Positions 8,689-20,202 of a DNA stretch of 64,000 bases are shown piece by piece. The notes under the pieces are model-generated. The model worked only from the letters and a program-made list of their open reading frames with translations, was not told the DNA's origin and searched no databases. Numbering within the stretch: position 1 is the stretch's first letter; every line of letters starts with the position of its first letter. The stretch comes from Phenylobacterium sp. (GTDB lineage Bacteria > Pseudomonadota > Alphaproteobacteria > Caulobacterales > Caulobacteraceae): NCBI RefSeq assembly GCF_016793225.1, contig NZ_JAEUMN010000050.1, positions 1-64,000 of the forward strand, read 5' to 3'. Position numbers and translations under genes: made by a program.

Positions 8689-9558
8689 ATGGACCGCCCG
8701 TTCTTCCTGATGACCGACCCCGGCTGCTACGACGTCAGCTACCGCATCAATCCCTGGATGAAGCCCGACGCCTGGACCCAGGCGCAGGCCCGCGCCGCGT
8801 GCGAAGGCTCGCGCGACCTGCGGCGCGCGCTGGAGTCCGCGGGCGCCCGGGTGGAGACGGTGGGGGCGGTGCGCGGACTCCCCGACCTCGTGTTCCCGGC
8901 CAACGCCGCGGTGGTGCTGGACGGCCGCGTCCTGCTGGCCCGCTTCCGCCATCCCGAGCGCCAGGGCGAGGAGCCGGTGTTCCGCGCCGCGTTCCAGAAG
9001 TTGAAGGCGCGCGGACTGGTGCGCGAGGTTCTCGACCTGCCCGACGGCCTGTTCCACGAGGGGGCCGGGGACGCGATCTGGGACGCCGACCGCCGGCTCT
9101 TCTGGTGCGGCTACGGCCCGCGTTCGTCGAAGGGCGCCATCGCGGTGGTGCGGCGCACGTTCGGACAGGAGACCGTGGCGCTGGAGCTCGCCAGCGACCG
9201 GTTCTACCACCTCGACACCTGCTTCTGCCCGCTGGCGGGGGGCAAGGTGCTCTACTACCCGGCGGCGTTCACGCCGGCCGCGCTCGCCACGCTCCGGGCC
9301 AGGGTGGCCGAGCCCGACCGGATCGAGGCCACCGACGAGGAGGCCGCCGCTTTCTGCGTCAACGCCGTGAACCTGGGCCCGCGCGTCGTCATGGCCCGCG
9401 CGCCGGAGTCCCTGCGGGCAAAGCTGCAGGCGCGGGGCTACGCCCTGACCGAGGTCGACCTCGGGCCGTTCATCCTCTCCGGCGGGGCCGCCTACTGCAT
9501 GACGCTGCGCCTGGACCGCACCTCGGCGCCGGCCGCCCTGCGCCACGCCGCCGAATAG
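8689..9558 (+). CDS. Guanidine-group-modifying enzyme, arginine dihydrolase / dimethylargininase-like
   Basis: The 289-residue protein belongs to the amidinotransferase/DDAH superfamily (COG1834-like). Visible catalytic elements are the FHEGAGDA motif, H174 in FYHLDTCFC and the near-C-terminal nucleophile C270 in GGAAYCM. N72 lies in VFPANAA, where many DDAHs carry an acidic residue. As I recall the literature, an Asn at this place (N71 of cyanobacterial ArgZ) is linked to converting arginine fully to ornithine. The gene sits 11 bp before ornithine aminotransferase, which fits an ornithine-producing reaction. Citrulline hydrolase (CtlX-like) or dimethylargininase are alternatives. GGAG lies 5 nt before the ATG at 8689; a GTG at 8683 is less likely. 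Confidence 0.82.
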   Translation: MDRPFFLMTDPGCYDVSYRINPWMKPDAWTQAQARAACEGSRDLRRALESAGARVETVGAVRGLPDLVFPANAAVVLDGRVLLARFRHPERQGEEPVFRAAFQKLKARGLVREVLDLPDGLFHEGAGDAIWDADRRLFWCGYGPRSSKGAIAVVRRTFGQETVALELASDRFYHLDTCFCPLAGGKVLYYPAAFTPAALATLRARVAEPDRIEATDEEAAAFCVNAVNLGPRVVMARAPESLRAKLQARGYALTEVDLGPFILSGGAAYCMTLRLDRTSAPAALRHAAE

Positions 9559-9569
9559 GGAGCCCGCGC

Positions 9570-10790
9570 ATGAACGACATCGCCCTCCAGCGTTCGCCCG
9601 GCGCGCGCTTCGCCGAGACCGAAGCCGTGTTCGGCGCCCGCAACTACAAGCCCCTCGACGTCGTGCTGACGCGCGGCGAAGGGGTCCATGTCTGGGACGT
9701 GGACGGCCGCCGCTACCTCGACTGCCTGTCGGCCTATTCGGCCGTGAACCAGGGGCACTGCCACCCGAAGATCCTGGCCGCCATGGTCGAGCAGGCGCAG
9801 CGGCTGACGCTGACCTCGCGCGCGTTCCGCAACGACCAGCTGGCGCCGTTCTACGAGGAGATCTGCGCGCTGACGAAGTCGCACAAGGTGCTGCCGATGA
9901 ACTCGGGCGCCGAGGCGGTGGAGACCGCGCTCAAGGTGGCGCGCAAGTGGGGCTACGAGGTCAAGGGCGTGCCCGAAGGCCAGGCCGAGATCATCGTCGC
10001 CGCCGACAACTTCCACGGCCGCACCGTGGCCATCGTGGGCTTCTCCAGCGACCCGGCCTCGCGGGGCGGCTTCGGCCCGTTCGCGCCGGGCTTCCGCACC
10101 GTTCCGTTCGGCGACGCCGCGGCGCTGGAGGCCGCCATCACGCCGAACACCGTGGCGTTCCTCGTCGAGCCGATCCAGGGCGAGGCCGGGGTCATCATCC
10201 CGCCCCCGGGCTACCTGAGGCGCGCCCGCGAGCTCTGCACGCAGCACAACGTCATCCTGATCCTGGACGAGATCCAGACCGGCCTCGGCCGCACCGGACG
10301 GCTGCTGGCCGAGGAACACGAAGGGATCGAGGCCGACCTCACGCTGGTGGGCAAGGCGCTCTCGGGCGGCTTCTATCCCGTCTCGGCGGTGCTCTCGAAC
10401 TCGGAGGTGATGAGCGTCCTGCGCCCGGGTGAGCACGGATCGACCTTCGGCGGCAATCCGCTGGCCTGCGCCATCGCGCGCGCCGCGCTTCGCGTGCTCA
10501 CCGAGGAGGGCATGATCGAGAACGCGGCGCGGGTCGGCGAGCGCCTGAAGGCGGGCCTGACGTCCGTCGCGACCCCGTCGGTCCGGGAGGTGCGAGGGCG
10601 CGGCCTCATGCTGGCGGTCGAGCTGGAGCCCGACGCCGGCGGCGCGCGGCGGGTCTGCGAGGCGCTCCAGGGCCGGGGCCTCCTGGCCAAGGAGACCCAC
10701 GACCACACGATCCGCATCGCGCCCCCGCTGATCCTGACCGACGACCAGGCGGACTGGATCGTCGATCAGTTCGCCGCGGCTCTGCCCTAG
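9570..10790 (+). CDS. rocD: Ornithine--oxo-acid aminotransferase
   Basis: The 406-residue class III PLP-dependent aminotransferase has the PLP lysine K262 in [16 protein letters not shown], the Asp of [12 protein letters not shown] and the phosphate-binding [12 protein letters not shown]. These closely match ornithine aminotransferase, which converts ornithine and 2-oxoglutarate into glutamate semialdehyde and glutamate. It lies 11 bp after the arginine-dihydrolase-like gene, giving a plausible arginine to ornithine to glutamate/proline route controlled by the divergent AsnC protein. Its stop shares a CTAG with the stop of the convergent dehydrogenase gene (10787-10790). Confidence 0.93.
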   Translation: MNDIALQRSPGARFAETEAVFGARNYKPLDVVLTRGEGVHVWDVDGRRYLDCLSAYSAVNQGHCHPKILAAMVEQAQRLTLTSRAFRNDQLAPFYEEICALTKSHKVLPMNSGAEAVETALKVARKWGYEVKGVPEGQAEIIVAADNFHGRTVAIVGFSSDPASRGGFGPFAPGFRTVPFGDAAALEAAITPNTVAFLVEPIQGEAGVIIPPPGYLRRARELCTQHNVILILDEIQTGLGRTGRLLAEEHEGIEADLTLVGKALSGGFYPVSAVLSNSEVMSVLRPGEHGSTFGGNPLACAIARAALRVLTEEGMIENAARVGERLKAGLTSVATPSVREVRGRGLMLAVELEPDAGGARRVCEALQGRGLLAKETHDHTIRIAPPLILTDDQADWIVDQFAAALP

Positions 10791-12937
10791 CGTCCGCCGC
10801 CTGCGGCCGGGGCGCGCGCGCGCTGGCTTGCGGCGGGCGCAGCCGGCGTGGCCACCGCGGCCGCGGTCCTGGCCTCGGACAGCACATAGGCTCGGATGTC
10901 CTCGGCGTCCTTCGGCGACAGGAAGCGGGCGAAGCTGGCCATGCCGCGCGAGGCGTTGGCGCCGTCGATGACCACCTGCTTCCAGCTCTCGGCGCTGGCC
11001 GTGATCGGCGAGCGCTTCAGGTCGGGCATCCAGCCGCCGGAGGCGTTCGGACCGTGGCAGACCTGGCAGTTCTGGTGGAACAGCGCGAAGCCGTGCTGCG
11101 CGTCGCCCGACGACTTGATCTGGTTCAGGTCCAGCGGGGGAAGCTGCGGCGGCGCCGGGAAGGCGGGCGGAGCGGCCTTGCCGCCCAGCTTGTAGACCAT
11201 CAGGCGGCCGGGCAGGCGCGGCCGGGCCGGCAGCGAGCCGGGCGCGGAGATCTGGCCGCCGCCGCCCGCGCCCACCATGATCGCCACGTACTGCTCGCCG
11301 TCGAGCTCGTAGGTCATCGGCGCGGCGATCACGCCGTTGCCCACCGGCGACGACCACAGCTTCTTGCCGGAGGCGGCGTCATAGGCGGCGAACTCGCCCT
11401 GGGCGTTGCCCTGGAAGACGAGGCCCCCGGCCGTCGAGAGCACGCCGGCGTTCCAGAAGTGGGGATGCTCGACCGTCCAGACCGCCTTCTGCGCGACGGG
11501 GTCCCAGGCCAGGAGCTGGCCGTGGATCATCTTGTTGAGCTGCGCCAGCGTGGCCGGATCCGGCGGCGTGGCGTTGGCGGTGAAGTCGACGGCGACGTTC
11601 CAGGCGCCGGCCTTGTAGGCGAAGCCCTTCTCGTCCGTGTACTGGAACGGCGCGATGTTGGTCGGGATGTAGACGAGGCCCGTCTTCGGGTTGAAGGCCA
11701 TCGGCTGCCAGTTGTGCGCGCCCAGCGGGCCCGGCACCTGCAGTTCCGGGCCGGCCGCGTAGCGGGCGTTGGCCGTCTCGATCGGGCGTCCGGTGGCCGG
11801 ATCGACCCCCGTGGCCCAGGTGATGTTGGTGTAGGGCTTGGCCGAGATCAGCTTCCCGTTGGCCCGGTCGATCACGTAGAAGAAGCCGTTCTTCGGCGCC
11901 TGCATCAGCACCTTGCGGACCGCGCCGCCGATGTTCAGGTCGGCCAGCATGATGTGCTGGGTGGCGGTGTAGTCCCAGGTCTCGGCCGGGGTGGTCTGGT
12001 AGTGCCAGACGTACTCGCCCGTGTCGGCGTTGAGCGCCACGATCGAGGACAGGAACAGGTTGTCGCCCTTGCCGCCCGACCGGATGCGGTGGTTCCAGGG
12101 GTTGCCGTTGCCCACGCCGATGTAGACGAGGTTCAGCTCGGGATCGTGGACGATGGAGTCCCAGACCGTGCCGCCGCCGCCGGTCTTCTTCCAGTCGCCG
12201 TCCGACCAGGTCGCGGCGGCCTTCTCGGCGAACACCTTGTCCGAGGCCGCGCCGTCGGGCTGCCCGTTGGGATTGGGGACCGTGTAGAAGCGCCAGGCCA
12301 GCTTGCCGGTCTGGGCGTCGTAGGCGCTGATGTAGCCGCGCACGCCGTACTCGGCGCCGCCGTTGCCGATCAGCACCCGGCCCTTCACGACCCGCGGGGC
12401 GCCGGTGATGGTGTAGGGCTTGGACTTGTCGGTGGTCTGCTGCTCCCAGGCCACGGCGCCGGTCTTGGCGTTCAGGGCCACGAGGCGGCCGTCGATGGTG
12501 CCGACGAAGACCTTGCCGTCCCAGATCGCGACGCCCCGGTTCACCACGTCGCAGCAGGCGTCGAAGCCCTTGGCGCCCTCGACCTTGGGGTCGTACTTCC
12601 AGAGCAGCTTGCCGGTCTTGGCGTCGAAGGCGAAGACCTTCGACCAGGCGGTCGAGGTGTAGAGCACCCCGTCCACCATCAGCGGCGTCGCCTCCTGGCC
12701 GCGGTCGGTGTCGAACTGCGCGTGCCACGCTAGGCCGAGCTCGCCGACGTTGGCGGCCGACACCTTGTCGAGCGGGCTGAAGCGCTGCTCGTTGTAGTCC
12801 TTGCCGTACGACAGCCACTCGGCGTTGCCCGCGGCCGCGGCGAGACGCTTGGCGTCCACCGCCCCCGGCGATTTCTGGCACGCTGCGGCCAGGCCGGCGG
12901 CCATGACCAGGGCAAGGCCCAAGCGGATGATCTTCAT
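10787..12937 (-). CDS. PQQ-dependent alcohol dehydrogenase with fused cytochrome c (quinohemoprotein)
   Basis: The 716-residue secreted enzyme begins with a signal peptide ending near LAAAC, possibly a lipoprotein with a non-ideal lipobox. Residues about 35-580 are an eight-bladed PQQ propeller with the vicinal cysteine pair C128-C129 that stacks on PQQ, and the probable catalytic base D322 in WDYT. Position 324 is Thr rather than Asp, which argues for a calcium enzyme over a lanthanide (XoxF/PedH) type. A C-terminal cytochrome c domain carries C624-Q-V-C627-H628. This is the type II alcohol dehydrogenase layout, oxidising alcohols in the periplasm and passing electrons to its haem. No PQQ synthesis genes lie nearby. 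Confidence 0.92.
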   Translation of the reverse strand: MKIIRLGLALVMAAGLAAACQKSPGAVDAKRLAAAAGNAEWLSYGKDYNEQRFSPLDKVSAANVGELGLAWHAQFDTDRGQEATPLMVDGVLYTSTAWSKVFAFDAKTGKLLWKYDPKVEGAKGFDACCDVVNRGVAIWDGKVFVGTIDGRLVALNAKTGAVAWEQQTTDKSKPYTITGAPRVVKGRVLIGNGGAEYGVRGYISAYDAQTGKLAWRFYTVPNPNGQPDGAASDKVFAEKAAATWSDGDWKKTGGGGTVWDSIVHDPELNLVYIGVGNGNPWNHRIRSGGKGDNLFLSSIVALNADTGEYVWHYQTTPAETWDYTATQHIMLADLNIGGAVRKVLMQAPKNGFFYVIDRANGKLISAKPYTNITWATGVDPATGRPIETANARYAAGPELQVPGPLGAHNWQPMAFNPKTGLVYIPTNIAPFQYTDEKGFAYKAGAWNVAVDFTANATPPDPATLAQLNKMIHGQLLAWDPVAQKAVWTVEHPHFWNAGVLSTAGGLVFQGNAQGEFAAYDAASGKKLWSSPVGNGVIAAPMTYELDGEQYVAIMVGAGGGGQISAPGSLPARPRLPGRLMVYKLGGKAAPPAFPAPPQLPPLDLNQIKSSGDAQHGFALFHQNCQVCHGPNASGGWMPDLKRSPITASAESWKQVVIDGANASRGMASFARFLSPKDAEDIRAYVLSEARTAAAVATPAAPAASQRARAPAAGGGR

Positions 12938-13030
12938 GACGCCCTCCCGGCAGCCGACTTCTGATGCGATCGGCGGTTTGGCGGAACTATGCCGTGGAGC
13001 GGCCTTGCGGCAAGCCTGTCGCAGCGGAAG

Positions 13031-14473
13031 TCAGATCAGCGTCCCCACCTGAGGCCGCTGCCCGGCCGGCGCGGGCCGCAGCCGGCCGTAGGCCGAGGCC
13101 AGCCGCTCGACGACGTCGGCCAGCACCTCGGGCGCCTGGGTGTAGGGAAGCCGCAGGAAGCGCTCGAAGGCCCCGTCGACCCCGAACCGGGGCCCGGCCG
13201 CCAGCCGCACGCCGAACCGCTCGGACGCGGCCGCGAGCGAGGTGGAGACCGGGGCGGGAAGCTCGGCCCAGAGCGAGAGGCCGCCGGGCGGCGCCTCGAC
13301 CTTCCAGTCCGGCAGCTTCTGGCGCACGAGACCGATCAGGACGTCGCGGCGCGCGCGCAGCATGTCCCGCCGCGCGACCAGGGACGCCTCGTCGCCGCTT
13401 AGCAGATGGGCGGCCGCGAGCTGCTCCAGCAGCGGCGTCCCGAGGTCCATCGAGACCCGGCGCGGCCCGAGCGCCTGGATCGTCGGCACGTCGGCGCGGA
13501 TCCAACCCAGGCGCAGCCCGCCCCAGTAGCTCTTCCCGGTCGAGCCCAGCCAGACCACCGTGTCCGCGCGCGCGTCGAAGGCGTAGGGCTGGATCGGCCC
13601 GTCCAGCCACAGGTCGATCAGCGTCTCGTCGAAGATCACCGTGGTCCGCGCCCGGGCGGCCGCCTGGACGATCGCGCCGCGCGCGTCGGGGGACATCCAG
13701 CGGCCGGTGGGGTTCTGGAAATCGGCGATGAAGTACGCCAGCCGGGGGCCGGCCTGGCGGAAGGCCGCGGCGAGGCCTTCGACATCCCAGCCCTCGTCGG
13801 GCAGGCCCACAGGCACGGGCCGGCAGGACGCGCGCTGGATCGCGTCGATCGCGTGCGGATAGGTCGGATGGTCGATGACCACCCGGTCGCCCGGGCCGCA
13901 GGCCAGACGGATCAGCAGCGCCAGCGCATGCTGGGCGCCGCTGGTGATCATGATCTGGTCCGGCGTCGTGGGCAGGCCGCGGCGCGTGTAGCGCTCGGCG
14001 ATCACCTCCCGCAGGACCGGAAGACCGACGGCGGAGTAGCCATGATTGGGGAGATGCGCCGGCAGCTGGGCGAGCGCGGCGGCGAAGGCCGCGTGGACGA
14101 CGTCCGCCGCCGGGGGCGCGGCCGAGGCCATGTCGATCAGACCCTCGGCCTCGTTCAGGGCCATGAGGCCGCCGCCCCGGGCGCCGGGGCCGGCCGGCAG
14201 CCGCGTGCGCGCGCCGGCGCCCTGACGGCGCTCGAGGAAGCCGTCGTCGCGCAGCCGCGCCATCGCCGCGGTCACGGTCGTGCGGCTGACCTCCAGCACC
14301 GCAGCGAGTTCGCGCTCTCCGGGGAGGACGACGTCGAGCGGCAAGCGGCCGTCGAGGATCAGCAGGCGCAGTCCGTCGGCCAGCTGGCGATAGGCGGGGC
14401 CGCCGCCCTCGCCCCGCCACGCGCCGAGCAGGCGCGCGAGCGAGGCCGGGCCGATGCGACGGTGAGCGTTCAT
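13031..14473 (-). CDS. MocR/PdxR-type regulator: GntR helix-turn-helix fused to aminotransferase fold
   Basis: The protein is about 480 residues. Residues about 15-85 are a GntR winged helix (LPGERELAAVLEVSRTTV). The remainder is a fold-type I aminotransferase domain with the PLP-binding lysine in GSTGKSYWGGLRLGW. MocR proteins use PLP or an aldimine as effector and usually control neighbouring genes of vitamin B6, GABA or transport. The frame opens at an ATG at 14503, but the ATG at 14473 is preferred because an operator-like repeat covers the upstream one. The target genes are unknown; nothing divergent is closely coupled. Confidence 0.88.
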   Translation of the reverse strand: MNAHRRIGPASLARLLGAWRGEGGGPAYRQLADGLRLLILDGRLPLDVVLPGERELAAVLEVSRTTVTAAMARLRDDGFLERRQGAGARTRLPAGPGARGGGLMALNEAEGLIDMASAAPPAADVVHAAFAAALAQLPAHLPNHGYSAVGLPVLREVIAERYTRRGLPTTPDQIMITSGAQHALALLIRLACGPGDRVVIDHPTYPHAIDAIQRASCRPVPVGLPDEGWDVEGLAAAFRQAGPRLAYFIADFQNPTGRWMSPDARGAIVQAAARARTTVIFDETLIDLWLDGPIQPYAFDARADTVVWLGSTGKSYWGGLRLGWIRADVPTIQALGPRRVSMDLGTPLLEQLAAAHLLSGDEASLVARRDMLRARRDVLIGLVRQKLPDWKVEAPPGGLSLWAELPAPVSTSLAAASERFGVRLAAGPRFGVDGAFERFLRLPYTQAPEVLADVVERLASAYGRLRPAPAGQRPQVGTLI

Positions 14474-14489
14474 GCCGCCATGCTCGCAC

Positions 14490-14516
14490 AACTGGCCTGA
14501 CATAACAGGTCCAGTT
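14490..14516. promoter_or_regulatory. Inverted repeat upstream of the MocR gene, candidate operator
   Basis: AACTGG at 14490-14495 and CCAGTT at 14511-14516 form a perfect 6-bp inverted repeat, with further partial symmetry inside (CCTG and CAGG). It lies 17 bp upstream of the preferred start and covers the alternative ATG at 14503. Autoregulation by the MocR protein is an inference. Confidence 0.45.
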
Positions 14517-14706
14517 CGGCGCAGCTGGCCCTTCGCGCGGCGGCCGAGTATTTCAGGCTTCGACTGGGGCGGCGATCTCCACGCCTCCGTTAACGCCTGA
14601 CTCAGGTCTGCGAAACGCCGCCTTTACTCTTGCCCTGTACCAAACGGGGACAAGAACAGAGGCCTCGTCAGAACGGCGAGCGTCCCAGTCCGGTGGGTGT
14701 TTTCAT

Positions 14707-16185
<1,479 letters not shown>

Positions 16186-16226
16186 GGTCTCAGCCGCGCC
16201 CGGAGCAGATCCGAGCCGCCGCCCGC

Positions 16227-17915
16227 CTAGGCCTGGTGAGTCACCGTCCCGCCGGCGACGGTGCGGACGATCTGGATGTCCTTGATCCTCTCGGGCGCGA
16301 TCGTCGTCAGGTCGTCGGCGAGCACCACGAAGTCGGCCAGCTTGCCGGCGGTGATCGAGCCCTTGATGTGCTCCTCCCGCGCCGCGTACGCGCCGTTGTA
16401 CGTGTTGATCCTGAGCGCCTCGGCCGGGGTGATGCGCTGGTTCGCGCCCCACGTCTCGCCGTTCCACCCGGTGCGCGTGACCATGCCCTGGATGCCCATC
16501 AGGGCCGCGAACGGACCGGGGTAGAAGTCCGACCCCGCCGCGACGTTGACGCCCGCGTCCAGGAAACTGCGGAAGGCCATGGCGTTCTCCATGAACGCCT
16601 CGCCGTAGAAGCCGAACTTGTCGGCGTTGTAGTAGGCGTAGGTGGTGAAGCAGGACGGCGTCACGTCCAGCGCCTTGATCCGCCGCACGAGGTCCGGGTT
16701 CACCAGCGTGCAGTGGGTGATCTTGAAGCGCGCCTCCGGCCTGGGGAACAGCTTCTGCGCCCGTTCGTAGGCCGTCATGACGCTGGCGATCGCGCGGTCG
16801 CCGTTGGCGTGGCAGTTCACGTCGATCCCGGCCCGGTGCACCCGCTCGACCCAGGCGTCCAGGGTCGGCTGGTCCTCCACCAGGTTGCCGTAGTACGGCG
16901 GCGAGCGGCCGGGGAACGGCTGGCTCCAGGCCAGCGTCCGTTCGGAGAACGAGCCGTCCACCAGGTGCTCGAAGGTGGCGCCCAGCCTGATCCAGTCGTC
17001 GCCGAACCCGGTCTTCAGCCCCGCCCGGATCATCGCCTCCAGGGTGGGCCCGACCGGCTCGTAGCTGACCCGGTGGCGCAGATCTCCGCGGGCGCGCACG
17101 TCCTGCAGGGCGCCGAGGTCGCCGCCCTGGTGGTGGACCGTGGTCAGTCCATAGCGGGCGAACTGCTTCGAGATATGCGCCAGGCCGTCGCGGGCCCGGC
17201 GCGCGGTTTCCTCGGGAGAGAAGGTCGGCCGCCTTCCGACGTTGTCGAAGACGTCCATGGCGGTGTCGGTGACCCGGCCGGTGAGCTCGCCCGCCGCGTC
17301 GCGATCGAAGGTGCCGCCCACCGGGTTGGGGGTGGCCCTGGTCACCCCGGCCAGGGCGAAGGCGCGGCTGTTGTAGAAGGCCGTGTGGCCCCCGCGATGG
17401 TTCACCACCACGGGGTGGTCCTTCGACACCCGGTCGAGGTCGGCCAGGGTCAGCTGGCGCTTGTCCTTGAGCTTGGTGTCGTCGTGAAAGTGGCCCGAGA
17501 CCCAGGTGTCCGGCGGGAGCGTCCGGGCCTTGGCGGCCAGCTTGTCCACGATCGAATCGATCGTGACGAACTCCACCTCGAAGGGATTGCCGACCAGCAC
17601 CTCGTAGAGCAGCACGTCGCCCACCGGGTGGTTGTGGGTGTCGATGAAGCCCGGGACGACGGTCATCCGCCGGGCGTCGTAGACTTGGGTGCGCCGGCCG
17701 ATCAGGCTGCGGACGTCATCGCTCGCGCCCACGGCGACGAAGCGCCCGTCCTTCACGGCGAAGGCCTCGGCCCGGGGCTGCTTCGGGTCCACCGTGAGGA
17801 CATTCGCGTTGACGACGACGAGGTCGGGTTCGTCCGGCGACATCGCCGCCCACGCCGCGCCCGACCAGGCCGCCCCGGCGCCGCCCAGGAACATCCGCCG
17901 GCTTGTTTTCGCCAT
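16227..17915 (-). CDS. YtcJ-like amidohydrolase with Tat signal
   Basis: The 562-residue protein starts with a twin-arginine signal (TSRRMFLGG then a hydrophobic Ala/Gly-rich stretch), predicting folded export to the periplasm. The mature part is an amidohydrolase-3 domain: metal-binding DTHNHP near residue 95, NHRGGHTAFYN, DVNCHANGDRAI and an Asp in GSDFYPGPF. YtcJ relatives hydrolyse amide or imide bonds with one or two metal ions; the substrate is not known. It is a single gene, convergent with the sigma-54 regulator. Confidence 0.9.
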   Translation of the reverse strand: MAKTSRRMFLGGAGAAWSGAAWAAMSPDEPDLVVVNANVLTVDPKQPRAEAFAVKDGRFVAVGASDDVRSLIGRRTQVYDARRMTVVPGFIDTHNHPVGDVLLYEVLVGNPFEVEFVTIDSIVDKLAAKARTLPPDTWVSGHFHDDTKLKDKRQLTLADLDRVSKDHPVVVNHRGGHTAFYNSRAFALAGVTRATPNPVGGTFDRDAAGELTGRVTDTAMDVFDNVGRRPTFSPEETARRARDGLAHISKQFARYGLTTVHHQGGDLGALQDVRARGDLRHRVSYEPVGPTLEAMIRAGLKTGFGDDWIRLGATFEHLVDGSFSERTLAWSQPFPGRSPPYYGNLVEDQPTLDAWVERVHRAGIDVNCHANGDRAIASVMTAYERAQKLFPRPEARFKITHCTLVNPDLVRRIKALDVTPSCFTTYAYYNADKFGFYGEAFMENAMAFRSFLDAGVNVAAGSDFYPGPFAALMGIQGMVTRTGWNGETWGANQRITPAEALRINTYNGAYAAREEHIKGSITAGKLADFVVLADDLTTIAPERIKDIQIVRTVAGGTVTHQA

Positions 17916-18000
17916 GGTCCTCTCCCCGTCCCCGGCGCAGAGTTGCGCGTCGGGCCGGACATGTCACGGCTTCAGCGTCGGCGGCCACGCTTCCCGGGCG

Positions 18001-18834
18001 CTAGCGCCCGGCGTCCCCGCTTCTCAGGTCCGCGTAACGGGCGGGCGCGCCGGCCTCGTCCGCCTCCATGAGCGCGGGCAGCTGCGCGAGCGTGGAGATC
18101 GCCTCGGTGCGGGTTTCGGGCCCGGCCGCGGGGTTGTCGGCCGCCGCGGAGAGCCAGGCGTAGGCCTCGCCGAAGTCGCGCGCGACCGCATAGCCCAGGA
18201 GGTAGCTCCGCCCGAGCTCGAGCTGGGCGTCCGCGGCGCCGGCGCCGGCGGCCGCATGCAGCCGGCGCAGGTCCTCGCGCGCATCGGCCAGGCGCCGCGG
18301 GCCCGCGGCGGGCATCGTGATGGTGATCGAGCGCCGGCGGCCGTCTTCCGCCTTGGGCGCAGGGGCGGACGCGACCTGGAAGCCGCCGCCCGGAGTCGGC
18401 CCGAAGCCGTAGGGTTCGAGGTGCAGATGCGGTCCCTGCGTGCCGTGCGCGCCCTTGGGCTGGTATCGCGCGAACGGAGCGCCCGCCCGGCGCAGGCGGT
18501 CGGCGGCCTCGAACGGGCTCATGCCGTTGACGACCAGGTCGTAGGCGCCCGGCGCGCCGGGACGGCCCAGCGAATGGCGCGAGAGACCGCCGGGGCGCAC
18601 CGTCATCGCGCCCTGGGCGCGCAGCTGGTTCTCCCGTTCGGGCGTCCGGTAGCCGCCCGTCATGCGCCAGCCGCCGCGGCCGAACACCTGGTCCATGACC
18701 GCGGCGAAGTGCGCTTCCGTGAAAGCCTGCGCCGAGGCCGGCGTCGCGGCCAGGACCGCGAGAGCCGCCGCCAGGGCGGGTATGGATCGGGGCGCGCGCA
18801 CGGCCCGGATTAGGCCTTCCCGCGGCCAAGACAT
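18001..18834 (-). CDS. Secreted M15-like peptidase domain joined to Sel1-type repeat
   Basis: The 277-residue protein has a signal peptide ending near TPASAQA (residue 37). Residues about 40-145 resemble a D,D-carboxypeptidase/peptidase M15 fold: GYRTPEREN, then the candidate zinc ligands H87 in SRHSLG, D99 in AYDLVV and H136/H138 in GPHLHLE. Residues about 190-250 look like a Sel1/TPR repeat (ADAQLELGRSYLLG, then DFGEAYAWLSAAA). It is probably a periplasmic peptidoglycan-modifying protein with a protein-binding tail. Catalytic competence is inferred from the ligand spacing only. Confidence 0.72.
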   Translation of the reverse strand: MSWPREGLIRAVRAPRSIPALAAALAVLAATPASAQAFTEAHFAAVMDQVFGRGGWRMTGGYRTPERENQLRAQGAMTVRPGGLSRHSLGRPGAPGAYDLVVNGMSPFEAADRLRRAGAPFARYQPKGAHGTQGPHLHLEPYGFGPTPGGGFQVASAPAPKAEDGRRRSITITMPAAGPRRLADAREDLRRLHAAAGAGAADAQLELGRSYLLGYAVARDFGEAYAWLSAAADNPAAGPETRTEAISTLAQLPALMEADEAGAPARYADLRSGDAGR

Positions 18835-18882
18835 CGTGAAGAGGGATGGTGAATCCGCGCGCGCGCCGGGGGGCCCGCGCCG

Positions 18883-19206
18883 CTAGCCCTCCCGGCCCTT
18901 TCGGCGGAACGGCCGTCGCTGGAGCGGCTTCTTCTCGCCCTTGGCCTTGGCGGCGATCTCCCTGAGCTTCACCGTCTGGAGCGCGCTGAGCGCCTCGCCG
19001 GGGGCGCCCTTCTCGGGATCGCCGAAGGCGCGGCCGTAGGTCTTCACGCGGTCGGAGACCTCGCTGAGGAACTCGCCCTCCCAGTCGGAGAGCTTCACAC
19101 CGGCCTTGTCGGCCGTGCGCCGGGCGCGCTTCAGGGCGTTCAGCGCCGCCCGCTTGGCGGCGGCCTTGCGCGCCTCGAAGGGCGAGACCGGCGGCTTCTT
19201 CCTCAA
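18883..19206 (-). CDS. Small basic hypothetical protein, TTG start, coupled to DUF2312
   Basis: This 107-residue Lys/Arg/Ala-rich protein has no family I recognise. No ATG or GTG start fits. A TTG at 19206 overlaps the upstream DUF2312 stop (TTGA) and is preceded by GGAGAG a few bases upstream, pointing to translational coupling. The N-terminal half is helical and highly charged (EARKAAAKRAALNALKRARR). The C-terminus is strongly basic (RRPFRRKGREG), so nucleic-acid binding is possible but unproven. Confidence 0.65.
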   Translation of the reverse strand: MRKKPPVSPFEARKAAAKRAALNALKRARRTADKAGVKLSDWEGEFLSEVSDRVKTYGRAFGDPEKGAPGEALSALQTVKLREIAAKAKGEKKPLQRRPFRRKGREG

Positions 19207-19472
19207 ATCTCTCCGATGGCGGACAGGTAGAGGTCGAGGATCGCCTCCTCCTCCTGGCGCTTGGCGCGGTCCTGCTTGCGGATGCGGATCACCTTGCGCA
19301 GGACCTTGACGTCGAAGCCGTTGCCCTTGGCCTCGGCGAAGACCTCCTTGATCTGCTCGGCGATCTCGGCCTTCTCCTGCTCGAGGCGCTCGACGCGCTC
19401 GATGATGCTCTTGAGCTGCCCCTGCGCGGTCGCGTTGAGGACGTCGGAATGTGCGGAAGCGTCGTCGGCCAT
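19203..19472 (-). CDS. DUF2312 (UPF0335) family protein
   Basis: The 89-residue protein matches the short helical DUF2312/UPF0335 family that is widespread in alphaproteobacteria: an N-terminal coiled coil ([18 protein letters not shown]) followed by [19 protein letters not shown]. Its molecular function is unknown. It is divergent from folE and is followed by the coupled small basic protein. Confidence 0.92.
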   Translation of the reverse strand: MADDASAHSDVLNATAQGQLKSIIERVERLEQEKAEIAEQIKEVFAEAKGNGFDVKVLRKVIRIRKQDRAKRQEEEAILDLYLSAIGEI

Positions 19473-19606
19473 GGCCCATGCCTCTAGGCGAGAAGGGCTG
19501 TGGACGGAAGCGGGCGGGCGCGAGTTATCCCCGCTTTCCAGGCAGGCTTGCGCGTGAACCTTCGCCGCAGACCGGCCGTTCTGGGGAGACCCGCCCTGGA
19601 GACGCC

Positions 19607-20191
19607 ATGCCGAACCGCCCCCGCCCCAGCGAAGACGACGCCCTGGCCGCCGTCCGCACGCTCATCGAATGGGCCGGAGACGACCCCGACCGGGAAGGCC
19701 TGCTGGACACGCCGCGGCGCGTGGTGAAGGCCTACCGCGAGCTCTTCGCCGGCTACGAGGCCGATCCGCGCGAGTACCTGGAACGGACCTTCGAGGAGGT
19801 GGCCGGCTACGACGAGCTGGTGATCCTCAAGGACATCCGCGTGGTCAGCTTCTGCGAGCACCACATGCTGCCCTTCCTGGGCAAGGCGCACGTGGGCTAC
19901 CTGCCGAGCGACCGCGTCGTGGGGATCTCCAAGCTGGCCCGCGTGGTCCACGGCTTCGCGCGGCGCCTGCAAATCCAGGAGAAGCTGACCGCCGAGATCG
20001 CCGAGGCGATCCAGGACATCCTGAAGCCCAAGGGCGTCGGCGTGGTGATCGTCTCGGAGCACAGCTGCATGACCATGCGCGGGGTGAACACGCCCGGCTC
20101 GCGCCTGACCACCTCGTCCCTGCTGGGCGCCGTGCGCGACGATTCCAGGACGCGGCAGGAGTTCTTCGACCTCGTCCGCAGCGACGCCTGA
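19607..20191 (+). CDS. folE: GTP cyclohydrolase I
   Basis: The 194-residue enzyme converts GTP to 7,8-dihydroneopterin triphosphate, the first step of folate/pterin synthesis. The zinc-binding Cys and His lie in [10 protein letters not shown], the second metal Cys in [10 protein letters not shown], and the substrate-contact segment in [18 protein letters not shown]. Length and motif order are typical of the type IA enzyme. It is a single gene. Confidence 0.97.
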   Translation: MPNRPRPSEDDALAAVRTLIEWAGDDPDREGLLDTPRRVVKAYRELFAGYEADPREYLERTFEEVAGYDELVILKDIRVVSFCEHHMLPFLGKAHVGYLPSDRVVGISKLARVVHGFARRLQIQEKLTAEIAEAIQDILKPKGVGVVIVSEHSCMTMRGVNTPGSRLTTSSLLGAVRDDSRTRQEFFDLVRSDA

Positions 20192-20202
20192 GCACGAAAA
20201 GA

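Noticed and set aside
10787..12937. A lanthanide-dependent (XoxF/PedH-like) reading of the PQQ dehydrogenase.
   Set aside because: The residue two after the catalytic Asp is Thr324, not the extra Asp that coordinates lanthanides in those enzymes.
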